This document shows, piece by piece, positions 34,756 to 43,203 of a stretch of DNA of 64,000 nucleotides; within the stretch, counting starts at the first letter, position 1; each line of letters opens with the position of its first letter. The position numbers and the translations under genes were made by a program. The notes beneath the pieces are model-generated. The model worked only from the letters and a program-made list of their open reading frames with translations, was not told where the DNA came from and ran no database searches. This DNA comes from Lachnospiraceae bacterium UBA7202 (lineage in GTDB: Bacteria; Bacillota; Clostridia; Lachnospirales; Lachnospiraceae): positions 1 to 64,000 of the forward strand of contig DKUO01000021.1 in NCBI GenBank assembly GCA_002490705.1, written 5' to 3'.

Positions 34756-35109
34756 TTAAAATTTTAGAATTCCGTTTTCGGTTATATGCCGTCTCTTATA
34801 AATTTCATAACACAGAAGAACCTGAACCAAATCGGCGGCAGGTTCCTCTTCACCGGATTCCTTCAATTTATCTATCGTAATCTGGGTCAAACGATAAATC
34901 TGCCATTTATCGGGATACTCGTCATAGATTATGCTGCCTTCATAGTCTAACCGGTCCAGAATCCCCGCAATCACTTTCTGATATTTCTTCGCTTCCACGG
35001 GATACATTTCCTGTAAATATTCCAGATCTCTCGTCACCGTATCCTGCTCCTGATAGAAAAGCGGCATCGGATAGGTCATATAAAAAGGTAAAATTCTTGT
35101 TTGTCTCAT
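34756..35109 (-). CDS. Uncharacterised 117-residue protein
   Basis: I do not recognise a family. The protein is acidic and mostly helical, with a hydrophobic/aromatic N-terminus (MRQTRILPFYMTYPMPLFY) and tyrosine-rich middle (GSIIYDEYPDKWQIYRLTQ). There is no signal peptide or cysteine cluster. The ATG at 35109 is preferred to that at 35133 because GGTGAGCAG precedes it. It sits ~110 bases after atpC behind a strong hairpin and 40 bases before the 846-residue gene, with which it is probably expressed. Confidence 0.65.
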   Translation of the reverse strand: MRQTRILPFYMTYPMPLFYQEQDTVTRDLEYLQEMYPVEAKKYQKVIAGILDRLDYEGSIIYDEYPDKWQIYRLTQITIDKLKESGEEEPAADLVQVLLCYEIYKRRHITENGILKF

Positions 35110-35177
35110 CTGCTCACCATGATAAGTAATCATTTTATTTTATCATATGGCGGTATCTCTGAAAAGTGCAGAATGAT

Positions 35178-35205
35178 CAGGGGGACGGTTTTATCCGTCC
35201 CCCTG
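35178..35205 (-). terminator. Perfect hairpin after atpC
   Basis: An 11-bp perfect stem CAGGGGGACGG/CCGTCCCCCTG with a 6-base loop. It lacks a T-run on either strand, so it may stabilise the atp mRNA end or act as a weak terminator. Confidence 0.5.
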
Positions 35206-35217
35206 TGTCGACTGTTA

Positions 35218-35628
35218 TCATTTCTGTACGGTCTCTATTCTGGCCACAGCCCTTCTTAATGACATCTCAGCCCTGCGCATGTCCGTCCCCGGCGCATGCT
35301 CTCTGATACGCTCCTCTGCACGGGATTTTGATTCCTCCGCGCGGCTCACATCAATCTCCTCCGGCCACTCAATGATCTCGGCAAGCACCGTAACCTGATC
35401 CGGAAGCACCTCGGCAAAACCCGCATGGAGCGCTGCCTCTGATATTTCCTGATCTTTTGTAATCGTCAGGATGCCGGGTTCAATGATCATCGTCATTGGA
35501 ATATGTTCCTTATAGATTCCGACCTCGCCCTCGACCGTATTAAACTCCACCATGGACACCTGATCTTCATAAAATACCCTGTCCGGTGTAATGATCTTTA
35601 ATGTAAAGTTTCTACTATCCTCAGCCAT
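35218..35628 (-). CDS. atpC: ATP synthase epsilon subunit
   Basis: A 136-residue epsilon subunit, part of the central stalk and a brake on ATP hydrolysis. Visible are the beta-sandwich start FTLKIITPDRVFYEDQVSMV, EGEVGIYKEHIPMTMIIEPG and a C-terminal two-helix region (EESKSRAEERIREHA). It is the last gene of the atp operon, 36 bases after atpD. Confidence 0.96.
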   Translation of the reverse strand: MAEDSRNFTLKIITPDRVFYEDQVSMVEFNTVEGEVGIYKEHIPMTMIIEPGILTITKDQEISEAALHAGFAEVLPDQVTVLAEIIEWPEEIDVSRAEESKSRAEERIREHAPGTDMRRAEMSLRRAVARIETVQK

Positions 35629-35664
35629 ATATTACCTGCTTTCTTCGACTGTCTATATGGTCTC

Positions 35665-37071
35665 TTACTTCTTAACACGCGCAACCACGTCGTCGATACT
35701 TCCCGCATTCAGGAAATAGCTCTCCGGAATATCGTCATGCTTGCCTTCCAGAATCTCCTTGAAGCCGCGGATTGTCTCGGAAATCGGTACATACTTTCCG
35801 TTCATTCCGGTAAACTGCTCCGCCACATGGAACGGCTGGGACAGGAATCTCTGTATCCTTCTCGCCCGGGCAACCACCAGCTTATCTTCCTCAGAAAGCT
35901 CGTCCATACCGAGAATCGCAATGATATCCTGCAATTCTTTATACTTCTGCAATATCTCCTGTACGCCTCTGGCTACCTGATAATGCTCTTCCCCGACAAT
36001 TCTGGGGTCAAGAATTCTGGAGGAGGACTCCAACGGATCAACCGCCGGATAAATACCCAACTCCACGATGGAACGGGAAAGTGTTGTAGTCGCATCCAGA
36101 TGGGCGAATGTAGTCGCCGGAGCCGGGTCCGTCAAGTCATCCGCAGGCACGTATACTGCCTGAACGGAAGTGATGGAGCCGCTCTTCGTGGATGTAATAC
36201 GCTCCTGCAATGCGCCCATTTCCGTTTGCAGTGTAGGCTGGTAACCCACGGCGGAAGGCATACGTCCAAGCAATGCGGACACCTCGGAACCTGCCTGGGT
36301 AAAACGGAAGATATTGTCAATGAACAACAGCACATCCTTTCCGCCCTTGTCACGGAAATACTCCGCCATAGTCAATCCTGTCAGACCAACTCTCATTCTT
36401 GCTCCCGGCGGCTCGTTCATCTGTCCGAACACCATCGTCGTCTTATCAATAACGCCCGATTCCTCCATCTCATGATAGAGGTCGTTACCCTCTCTGGTAC
36501 GCTCGCCTACACCCGTAAATACGGAGTAGCCGCTGTGCTCTGTAGCAATGTTACGAATCAACTCCTGAATCAGCACCGTCTTACCTACGCCAGCGCCGCC
36601 AAACAGACCGATCTTACCACCCTTCTGGTAAGGACATAACAGATCAACGACCTTGATACCCGTCTCCAAAAGTTCCTGCGTCGTGGACTGCTCCTCAAAG
36701 GTCGGTGCCGGTCTGTGAATCGGCTCATGTCCCACATCCGTGGGCGCGGGTTTGTTGTCAATCGGTTCTCCCAGAACGTTAAAGATACGTCCCAGCGTAT
36801 TTTCTCCTACAGGAACTGTGATGGGAGCGCCTGTTGCAACCGCCTCCATACCTCTCACAAGTCCGTCCGTCGGACCCATGGAGATACATCTGACGGTATC
36901 GTCACCCAGATGCTGTGCCACCTCCACAGTCAGCTCTCCGCCGCTTTTGAGCGGAATTCTGATTGCGTCATTGATCTCCGGCAGATTGCCCGTCGAAAAT
37001 TTAATGTCCAGTACGGCACCGATGATCTGAGTGATCTTTCCAAGATTTTCACTTGTTTTTACTTCTGCCAT
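35665..37071 (-). CDS. atpD: ATP synthase beta subunit
   Basis: A 468-residue catalytic subunit. Walker A GGAGVGKT (in GLFGGAGVGKTVLIQEL), the GERTREGNDLYHEM segment with the catalytic Glu, Walker B DVLLFIDNIFRFTQAG and the ALLGRMPSAVGYQPTL signature are all intact. The DELSEED-equivalent reads MDELSEEDK. It lies 39 bases after atpG. Confidence 0.98.
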   Translation of the reverse strand: MAEVKTSENLGKITQIIGAVLDIKFSTGNLPEINDAIRIPLKSGGELTVEVAQHLGDDTVRCISMGPTDGLVRGMEAVATGAPITVPVGENTLGRIFNVLGEPIDNKPAPTDVGHEPIHRPAPTFEEQSTTQELLETGIKVVDLLCPYQKGGKIGLFGGAGVGKTVLIQELIRNIATEHSGYSVFTGVGERTREGNDLYHEMEESGVIDKTTMVFGQMNEPPGARMRVGLTGLTMAEYFRDKGGKDVLLFIDNIFRFTQAGSEVSALLGRMPSAVGYQPTLQTEMGALQERITSTKSGSITSVQAVYVPADDLTDPAPATTFAHLDATTTLSRSIVELGIYPAVDPLESSSRILDPRIVGEEHYQVARGVQEILQKYKELQDIIAILGMDELSEEDKLVVARARRIQRFLSQPFHVAEQFTGMNGKYVPISETIRGFKEILEGKHDDIPESYFLNAGSIDDVVARVKK

Positions 37072-37110
37072 CTCTTTTTCCTTTCACTCATAGTATTCAG
37101 TAATGTGCAA

Positions 37111-37974
37111 CTACGAGATCGCATTTGCACCTGCTATAATTTCTGTTAATTCCTGCGTAATAGACCCCTGACGTGCTCTGTTGTACATCAGTGATAAGTG
37201 ATCTATCATTTCCTCAGCATTGCTTGTTGCGGAATCCATCGCCTGCATTCTCGCACCGTTCTCGCTCGCAACCGCTTCCACCAGACCGCCGTAGATCAAA
37301 CTGGTAACATATTTCGGAATGATCATATCAAGCGCCTCGTCATCCTCCGGCTCGAAGTTCATCATCGCCTTGCTCTCCGGTTCTTTCTCGGCCTGCTCCT
37401 GCGCCGGAGCCTCCACCGGAAGAAGTTTTAATAAGGTGGGCACATGTACCACAGTATTTTTAAATCCTGTGTAAGCAAGGTATATCTCGCTGATCTCACC
37501 CGCCGCATAAGCCCCCAGCAATTTGTTGCTGATCGCCATGGCATCCACGTAGGAAGGCTCCTCAATAATCTCCGAGTTTTCCTCCATAATGTGATACCCG
37601 TTGCGGTTTAATGCGTCCTTTCCCTTCTTGCCGATCGCGTAAATCTCCAGTTCATCCTTCTTGAAGCCACCCTGCGTGATCAGCTTCACCACGTTGGAAT
37701 TATATCCTCCTGCAAGACCTCTGTTGGAAGTAATCACAATGACCGCCTTTTTCCCGGATTCACCTTTTTGCAAATACGGATGATTCAGGTTGCCGGTCTT
37801 AGCCAGCATGGAAGTCACTGTTTCATACATGCAGTTAAAATATGCCTTCGACTGTTCTGCACGCTGTTTCGCCCTCTGTAGTTTAACGGTAGAAACGAGT
37901 TTCATAGCTTTGGTAATCTGCTGTGTACTCTGAATACTGCCTTTACGCCTTTTAATGTCTCTCATTGAGGCCAT
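37111..37974 (-). CDS. atpG: ATP synthase gamma subunit
   Basis: A 287-residue rotor shaft. The N-terminal MRDIKRRKGSIQSTQQITKA and the C-terminal MDSATSNAEEMIDHLSLMYN with the helix ending RQGSITQELTEIIAGA are conserved. VITSNRGLAGGYNSNV is the middle signature. A Glu/Ala-rich insert (EAPAQEQAEKEPESKA) is longer than in many relatives. It lies between atpA and atpD. Confidence 0.97.
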   Translation of the reverse strand: MASMRDIKRRKGSIQSTQQITKAMKLVSTVKLQRAKQRAEQSKAYFNCMYETVTSMLAKTGNLNHPYLQKGESGKKAVIVITSNRGLAGGYNSNVVKLITQGGFKKDELEIYAIGKKGKDALNRNGYHIMEENSEIIEEPSYVDAMAISNKLLGAYAAGEISEIYLAYTGFKNTVVHVPTLLKLLPVEAPAQEQAEKEPESKAMMNFEPEDDEALDMIIPKYVTSLIYGGLVEAVASENGARMQAMDSATSNAEEMIDHLSLMYNRARQGSITQELTEIIAGANAIS

Positions 37975-38001
37975 AGCGTCACCCTCTACTTTCTGCTATA
38001 A

Positions 38002-39507
38002 TTACTTAAACTGCGCCTTAAACTCTTCAATGGCTTTCTTAAGCTTCGCATCTGTCTCGTCGTTAATTTCCTTGTTCTGCGCGATTGCGTTCGGCACCTC
38101 AGGATATTTCGTGTCAAGGAACTCGAAAAATTCCGTTTCAAATCTGGTGATATCCTCAACCGGCACATCGAGCAGATACTTGTTCGTCACCACATAGATG
38201 ATGATAACCTGATACTGTACCGGCATCGGCTTATACTGCGGCTGTTTCAGAACTTCCTTGATTCTCTCACCCTGTGCCAGCTTCTCCTTCGTGTCGGCGT
38301 CGAGTTCCGAACCGAACTGGGAGAATGCAGCAAGCTCTCTGTACTGCGCAAGCTCTGTACGAATGGGGGCTGCAATCTTCTTCATCGCCTTGATCTGCGC
38401 TGCGCCACCCACACGGGATACGGAAAGACCCGCATTTACTGCCGGACGGAAACCGGAATTGAACATTTCTGTCTCCAGATAAATCTGACCGTCAGTAATA
38501 GAAATTACATTGGTAGGTATGTATGCGGACACATCGCCTGCCTGTGTCTCGATAATCGGAAGCGCCGTCAGCGAACCGCCGCCGTACTCCTCGCTCATTC
38601 TTGCCGCACGCTCTAACAGTCTGGAGTGCAGATAGAATACATCACCGGGATATGCCTCACGCCCCGGCGGTCTCTTGAGCAGCAGGGAGAGTGTACGGTA
38701 TGCAGCGGCCTGTTTGCTCAGGTCGTCATACACCACAAGCACATCCTCGCCGTTCTCCATCCACTCCTCACCGATTGCACAGCCCGAATACGGAGCAATG
38801 TACTGTAAGGGCGCCGTCTCACTGGCTGTAGCCGCAACTACGGTGGTGTACGCCATCGCGCCATACTCTGTCAGTGTTTTTACAATGGAAGCAACTGTGG
38901 ACGCCTTCTGTCCTATCGCAACATAGATACATTTCACGCCCTGTCCCTTCTGGTTAATGATGGTATCAATGGCAATCGCCGTCTTACCGGTCTGTCTGTC
39001 ACCGATGATCAACTCACGCTGTCCTCTTCCGATGGGCACCATGGAGTCGATAGCCTTAATACCTGTCTGTAACGGTGTGTCCACAGATTTTCTTGTGATA
39101 ACACCGGATGCAACTCTCTCAATCTTACGATATTTGTCAGTCTGGATCGGACCCTTGCCGTCAATAGGCTGGCCCAGAGCATTTACGACACGTCCGAGCA
39201 TGCAGTCGCCTGCGGGCACCTCTACCACGCGCCCTGTGGTCTTAACGGTATCACCCTCGTTGATATTGTGCTGGTTACCAAACAAAACCGCACCTACATT
39301 ATCTTCCTCAAGGTTTAAGATCATACCGTAAACTTCGCCGGGGAACTCCAAAAGCTCACCCTGCATTGCATTCTCAAGTCCGTGCACACGAGCAATACCG
39401 TCCGCTACCTGAATAACCGTACCAACCTCGGATACTTCCAGCTCGGAGGCATATCTCTTAATCTGATCCTTAATGACTGAACTGATCTCTTCTGGTCTTA
39501 AATTCAT
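38002..39507 (-). CDS. atpA: ATP synthase alpha subunit
   Basis: A 501-residue non-catalytic nucleotide-binding subunit. Walker A GDRQTGKTAIAID, ALGQPIDGKGPI, the VVYDDLSKQAAAYR Walker B region and LLLKRPPGREAYPGDVFYLH are all present. The arginine-finger segment is SVSRVGGAAQIKAMK. Standard length, 29 bases after atpH. Confidence 0.98.
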   Translation of the reverse strand: MNLRPEEISSVIKDQIKRYASELEVSEVGTVIQVADGIARVHGLENAMQGELLEFPGEVYGMILNLEEDNVGAVLFGNQHNINEGDTVKTTGRVVEVPAGDCMLGRVVNALGQPIDGKGPIQTDKYRKIERVASGVITRKSVDTPLQTGIKAIDSMVPIGRGQRELIIGDRQTGKTAIAIDTIINQKGQGVKCIYVAIGQKASTVASIVKTLTEYGAMAYTTVVAATASETAPLQYIAPYSGCAIGEEWMENGEDVLVVYDDLSKQAAAYRTLSLLLKRPPGREAYPGDVFYLHSRLLERAARMSEEYGGGSLTALPIIETQAGDVSAYIPTNVISITDGQIYLETEMFNSGFRPAVNAGLSVSRVGGAAQIKAMKKIAAPIRTELAQYRELAAFSQFGSELDADTKEKLAQGERIKEVLKQPQYKPMPVQYQVIIIYVVTNKYLLDVPVEDITRFETEFFEFLDTKYPEVPNAIAQNKEINDETDAKLKKAIEEFKAQFK

Positions 39508-39536
39508 GGATCATACGCACCTTTCTTTATAATTTT

Positions 39537-40082
39537 CTAAATCTGTACCTTCAGCAGATCCTTTTGCAGCTCACTTAGCTTTGTGCTGATGCTGCTGTCG
39601 ACGATTCTATCGCCAATTCGGATAACCATTCCCCCAATCAGGGACGCATCCACACTGTAACTGATCTCCATGGATTTATACTTTGTGGTGTCGAGCAGTT
39701 TTTTCTCGACTTCCCTGCATTGGTCACTTTTAAGCGGAACGGCTGTCGTCACTGTGGCGATGCCTATTCCCTTGTACTCCTTCACCTTAGCGATAAAATA
39801 CGTCAGGATCTCGTTGATTTCCCTGTAACGGTCTTTTGAGATAATGATAGTGAGGAATCCAAGCAGCTCCTCGGATATCCTTCCCGCAAACACGCTTTTG
39901 GCAACCTCGATCTTCTCTTCCTTAATGATCTTCGGATGGTTCATCAGTCTGCCAAAATCCTCATTCTCTGCGAGGATTTTTTGAAGTTGTTCGATTTCCT
40001 CTAACAGGATGTCTATCTTACCTTCTTCCACCGCAAGGTCAAACAACGCGTCACCGTATGTCTTTGAAATCAGCTTAGCCAT
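39537..40082 (-). CDS. atpH: ATP synthase delta subunit
   Basis: A 181-residue peripheral-stalk subunit joining F1 to the b subunit. The start SKTYGDALFDLAVEEGK and the C-terminal VDASLIGGMVIRIGDRIVDS are family marks. Its ATG lies within the 3' end of atpF (13-base overlap). Confidence 0.96.
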   Translation of the reverse strand: MAKLISKTYGDALFDLAVEEGKIDILLEEIEQLQKILAENEDFGRLMNHPKIIKEEKIEVAKSVFAGRISEELLGFLTIIISKDRYREINEILTYFIAKVKEYKGIGIATVTTAVPLKSDQCREVEKKLLDTTKYKSMEISYSVDASLIGGMVIRIGDRIVDSSISTKLSELQKDLLKVQI

Positions 40083-40630
40083 GTGCTTTCACCTATTTCC
40101 TTAAGCGTCTCTTCCACCAGACTGTCCTGTACAGTCGTATCAATCGCCGCATTCACGACCTTAGCGGCCATCATGGATGCAAGCACAACCATCTCGCGCT
40201 TTACCTCATCAGCAGCTTTCTTCTTCTCAAGCTCCGCCTCTACGCCGGCCCTCTCAAGGATTCTTGCCGCTTCTTCTTTCGCGTCCGCCACGATCTTATT
40301 TTCATTGGCCAAAGCCTTCTTTCTCGCCTCAGCGAGAATTTCCTCAGCCTCTTTGTCCACTTCTTTCAGCTTTTTCTCATACTCTTCTTTCAGCGCTTTG
40401 GCATTCTCCATGTCGGACGCCGCCGTATCAAGTTCATTCTTGATGCGCTCCTGTCTCTTTTCCATCATATCCCGCACAGGATTGAACAGGAAATGAGAAG
40501 CGATCAGAAAGAGTGAGAATACAGCTATAATCATCAGCACGGAATCCGCGATAAGCTGTAAGTCGAGGTCAAAGAGCCTCGGCGCCATCTCCGCAGACGC
40601 CATTACTAAATCCGCAACTGTCGCACTCAA
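40070..40630 (-). CDS. atpF: ATP synthase b subunit
   Basis: A 186-residue b subunit. A single membrane segment (~28-50, SVLMIIAVFSLFLIASHFLF) is followed by NPVRDMMEKRQERIKNELD and a long charged coiled coil to ~150. The start is TTG at 40630, supported by AAGGGGG; in-frame ATG codons further in (40603, 40588) are alternatives. Overlaps atpH. Confidence 0.93.
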   Translation of the reverse strand: MSATVADLVMASAEMAPRLFDLDLQLIADSVLMIIAVFSLFLIASHFLFNPVRDMMEKRQERIKNELDTAASDMENAKALKEEYEKKLKEVDKEAEEILAEARKKALANENKIVADAKEEAARILERAGVEAELEKKKAADEVKREMVVLASMMAAKVVNAAIDTTVQDSLVEETLKEIGESTWLS

Positions 40631-40676
40631 GCGTTAGTCCCCCTTTCGTTAAAATGTGCATCATAGATCTTCGCTT

Positions 40677-40934
40677 TTACGGAAGTAAAGGCTTAACGAA
40701 GAGCAGCAGCATTGCGATCAACAGACCATACAGACCTGTGGTCTCGGCAACGGCCTGTCCAAGCAGCATGGTAGAGGTAACGTCGGACTTAGCGCCCGGA
40801 TTTCTGCCTACTGCAGCCGCAGCGTGGCCGGCAGCAATACCCTGGCCTACACCGGGGCCGATACCTGCGATAACCGCAAGTCCCGCGCCAATCGCTGAAC
40901 ATCCTAAAATAAAATTGTTGTTAAATTCTCCCAT
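40677..40934 (-). CDS. atpE: ATP synthase c subunit, sodium-type
   Basis: An 85-residue proteolipid with two membrane helices, the monomer of the rotor ring. Helix 1 reads GIGPGVGQG with Gln31. Helix 2 reads GQAVAETTGLY with the ion-carrying Glu64, then Thr65 and Tyr69. This corresponds to the Gln32/Glu65/Ser66/Tyr70 set that binds sodium in the Ilyobacter tartaricus ring, so the enzyme is predicted to couple to sodium rather than protons. It lies between atpB and atpF. Confidence 0.96.
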   Translation of the reverse strand: MGEFNNNFILGCSAIGAGLAVIAGIGPGVGQGIAAGHAAAAVGRNPGAKSDVTSTMLLGQAVAETTGLYGLLIAMLLLFVKPLLP

Positions 40935-41013
40935 TTTTCATTTCCTCCTTATTTTCGCGAATAAGCAGACTCAAAATGCGGCTTATTCGTGGTTTACAGT
41001 TTCTTACTCCTTC

Positions 41014-41733
41014 TTACTCCGTAGTACAAGCATCCGTAATGTACGTCATGGTCAACATACAGAATACATAGGTCTGGATCGCTCCCGAGAACAAATCGAA
41101 GTATACATGAAGCGCTGCCGGCCAGATGATCGCGATCTTTGAAAGAAGCGCGTACACCAGAGCCATCATAACCGTGCCGGACAAGACATTTGCAAACAGA
41201 CGCAGCGACAACGAAATCGGCACCGCCACATCGCCGATGATATTGATCGGCGCCCAGATCGGCCACGGATCACACAATCCCGCAATCACACCTTTTACTT
41301 TCTGATATCTGAATTTGTTAAAGTGGATCAGCGTAAACGTCATGATACCCATGGGTAAGGTCACGCCGTAGTCCGCTGTCGGCGGCCGCAGTCCGAACAA
41401 TCCGGAAATATTGGAAAGAAGAATAAATATGAAGATCGTGCTTATGTAGTTGCGGAACTGGGGGCTGAATTTCCCCATAACGCCGCCAACCATCTTGTCC
41501 AGCATCTCCACTACCATCTCAACAATATTCTGGAACGTTCCCGGAACATCCGAAGCATGCTTAATGACGCGGTTCGCTGCAATACAGAAGGCCACGATCA
41601 CCAGCATAACAATCAACACACACACATGCGTGGTCGTGATCCAGACCGTCTGTCCAAAGAGTTGATAGGGAAAGACGCCATGAATCATAAAGTCGATATC
41701 CGCAGCTCCGGATAACATAATTCCCTGTCCCAT
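41014..41733 (-). CDS. atpB: ATP synthase a subunit
   Basis: A 239-residue membrane stator subunit with about five or six helices. The essential arginine lies in SLSLRLFANVLSGTVMMAL. An N-terminal VFPYQLFGQTVWITTTHVCV and the C-terminal AIQTYVFCMLTMTYI are typical. It forms the two ion half-channels against the c-ring. 63 bases after the AtpI-like gene. Confidence 0.96.
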   Translation of the reverse strand: MGQGIMLSGAADIDFMIHGVFPYQLFGQTVWITTTHVCVLIVMLVIVAFCIAANRVIKHASDVPGTFQNIVEMVVEMLDKMVGGVMGKFSPQFRNYISTIFIFILLSNISGLFGLRPPTADYGVTLPMGIMTFTLIHFNKFRYQKVKGVIAGLCDPWPIWAPINIIGDVAVPISLSLRLFANVLSGTVMMALVYALLSKIAIIWPAALHVYFDLFSGAIQTYVFCMLTMTYITDACTTE

Positions 41734-41796
41734 CTTCTCACCTCCTTCTACACATTAGTAAAATATATAAGCTGTAACTGGCAAATCAATATGCCG

Positions 41797-42216
41797 TTAC
41801 AAAATAGTGCCGTCCGAGATCTCCTCTTCCTGTTTCTCCTTGCCCGCCCGAATCCTGTGAATCAGCGGGTTTAAGTAAGCGGACACCTTCATGCCCATAT
41901 AACCGCAGAATGCAAAAATCGGATTTCCAAAATTCGTACACATCAGCACGGCCAGCGCAGCCGCTATCATAAAATAACGAATGATATTCTGTGTGCTCAC
42001 ACTCTTTACGGCAGCCTTCTCCGGCAATTCCAGTCCCCGGTTCAGGGACCACCACATATGAAACGCTCCCGCCAAGGCTAAGAATATGCCGATCCAAAGC
42101 CCTATGCTGTAAGCCGGGTCTCTTGCAAACAACAAGAGCGCAAGTTCAAAAACAATGCCATATGCCAAAATGCCAATCCAAAGTTCCAACAGGGTCGGGT
42201 CAATCTTTTTCTTCAT
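41797..42216 (-). CDS. AtpI-like ATP synthase assembly protein
   Basis: A 139-residue protein with four hydrophobic helices. The second and later segments (GLWIGIFLALAGAFHMWWSL, IIRYFMIAAALAVLMC) resemble the ATP synthase subunit I family. Proteins of this group assist c-ring assembly and may bring magnesium or other ions. It overlaps the AtpZ-like gene by 17 bases and precedes atpB. Confidence 0.82.
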   Translation of the reverse strand: MKKKIDPTLLELWIGILAYGIVFELALLLFARDPAYSIGLWIGIFLALAGAFHMWWSLNRGLELPEKAAVKSVSTQNIIRYFMIAAALAVLMCTNFGNPIFAFCGYMGMKVSAYLNPLIHRIRAGKEKQEEEISDGTIL

Positions 42217-42469
42217 CGTTTCCTCTTATCCGCTTACTGCGCCTGCGAGTCTGCGCCGGCACTTCATAAATTTTTCTCGCGAACCGGAACACATTGGTAA
42301 AACCCGCCAGCGCTCCCACAAAAAAGAGCGCCACCATCCATATGTTCGTTCCAAGTTTCCTGTCCAAAAACATACCCGCGAAGGAACAGAAAAAGATGGG
42401 AACCAGCATGTTGACGCCAAACTGTGTAATCATAACCAAAGCCCGATAAACAGTTTTATTGTACTTCAA
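42200..42469 (-). CDS. AtpZ/AtpI-family small membrane protein
   Basis: An 89-residue first gene of the atp operon with two membrane segments (ITQFGVNMLVPIFFCSFAG, IWMVALFFVGALAGFTNVF) and a basic tail, matching the AtpZ family. The start is argued to be TTG at 42469, with GAAGG seven bases upstream. The only in-frame ATG further up (42529) lies across the promoter -10 box and cannot be translated from that promoter. AtpZ/AtpI proteins help assemble the enzyme or supply cations. Confidence 0.78.
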   Translation of the reverse strand: MKYNKTVYRALVMITQFGVNMLVPIFFCSFAGMFLDRKLGTNIWMVALFFVGALAGFTNVFRFARKIYEVPAQTRRRSKRIRGNDEEKD

Positions 42470-42518
42470 AGTATCGCCTTCCCAATCCGCAGAACTTCCC
42501 CCAAAGTCTAACAATAAA

Positions 42519-42547
42519 ATTATACTCATTTTTGGTACTTTTGTCCA
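42519..42547 (-). promoter_or_regulatory. atp operon promoter
   Basis: Minus-strand TGGACA (42542-42547) and a perfect TATAAT (42519-42524) with a 17-base spacer, ~50 bases before the TTG start. Confidence 0.75.
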
Positions 42548-42621
42548 GTAAAATTATGAAAAAGAGTGAAAAAATGAAACAAATCATATAGAAACAGTAA
42601 GACAAATTCAAAGAATCCACA

Positions 42622-42650
42622 TTGACTTTTCCCCGTTGTCGGTGTACGTT
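42622..42650 (+). promoter_or_regulatory. Candidate promoter for the DUF402 gene
   Basis: TTGACT, 17 bases, then TACGTT; divergent to the atp promoter. The -10 is weak; TTTAAT at 42649 is an alternative. Confidence 0.4.
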
Positions 42651-42726
42651 TAATAACAAAGCGGGGCGACCCGCTTGCGAGATCCGATTCGCGGACTCGA
42701 AAAACGAGACGGGGGATAATGATGAT

Positions 42727-43203
42727 ATGGCAGATCCAATTCTTTACCGCAAAAGACTGATTCCGGAAGAATGCGTACTACTTAAGGACGACCGGTTTCT
42801 TTACCGCGACGAAAAGATCATGGTGACTGCATGGAACACCTTGAAACCCCGCAAAGATATCCATCATGGCCGCTCCTGCTATTATTTGCAGGAAGGCATC
42901 AAAGTGAGCCGCTTCTACGACGCCTGCGACTCACTTCTGTACTGGTACTGCGATATTGTCGATTATGATTACCATGAAGAAACTGACACTTACATAATCA
43001 CAGATCTGCTGGCGGATGTAATCGTCTATCCCGACGGCTTTGTAAAGGTCGTAGATATCGACGAGCTGGCCACCGCCAGAGAGTCCGGTCTTCTCAGCGA
43101 AAAAATGCTTCAAAAAGCGCTTCTGACGCTCAATCATCTGCTGCAAATCATCTATGACGGCAAGTTTGACGACCTACAGAAGCCTCTGGAACAATACTCC
43201 TAA
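42727..43203 (+). CDS. DUF402 family protein
   Basis: A 158-residue DUF402 protein. The family pattern is visible in LYWYCDIVDYDYHEE, YIITDLLADVIVYPDGFVKV and VDIDELATARESG, the acidic cluster that forms a metal-dependent nucleotide-phosphatase-like site. Some relatives hydrolyse nucleoside di- or triphosphates; the substrate here is unknown. The ATG at 42727 follows GGGGGATAATGAT. It is alone on the plus strand, ending in a 4-base convergent overlap with the next gene. Confidence 0.88.
   Translation: MADPILYRKRLIPEECVLLKDDRFLYRDEKIMVTAWNTLKPRKDIHHGRSCYYLQEGIKVSRFYDACDSLLYWYCDIVDYDYHEETDTYIITDLLADVIVYPDGFVKVVDIDELATARESGLLSEKMLQKALLTLNHLLQIIYDGKFDDLQKPLEQYS

Noticed and set aside
35737..36639. 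A 300-codon plus-strand frame
   Set aside because: Antisense to atpD, a highly conserved gene; composition typical of a shadow frame.
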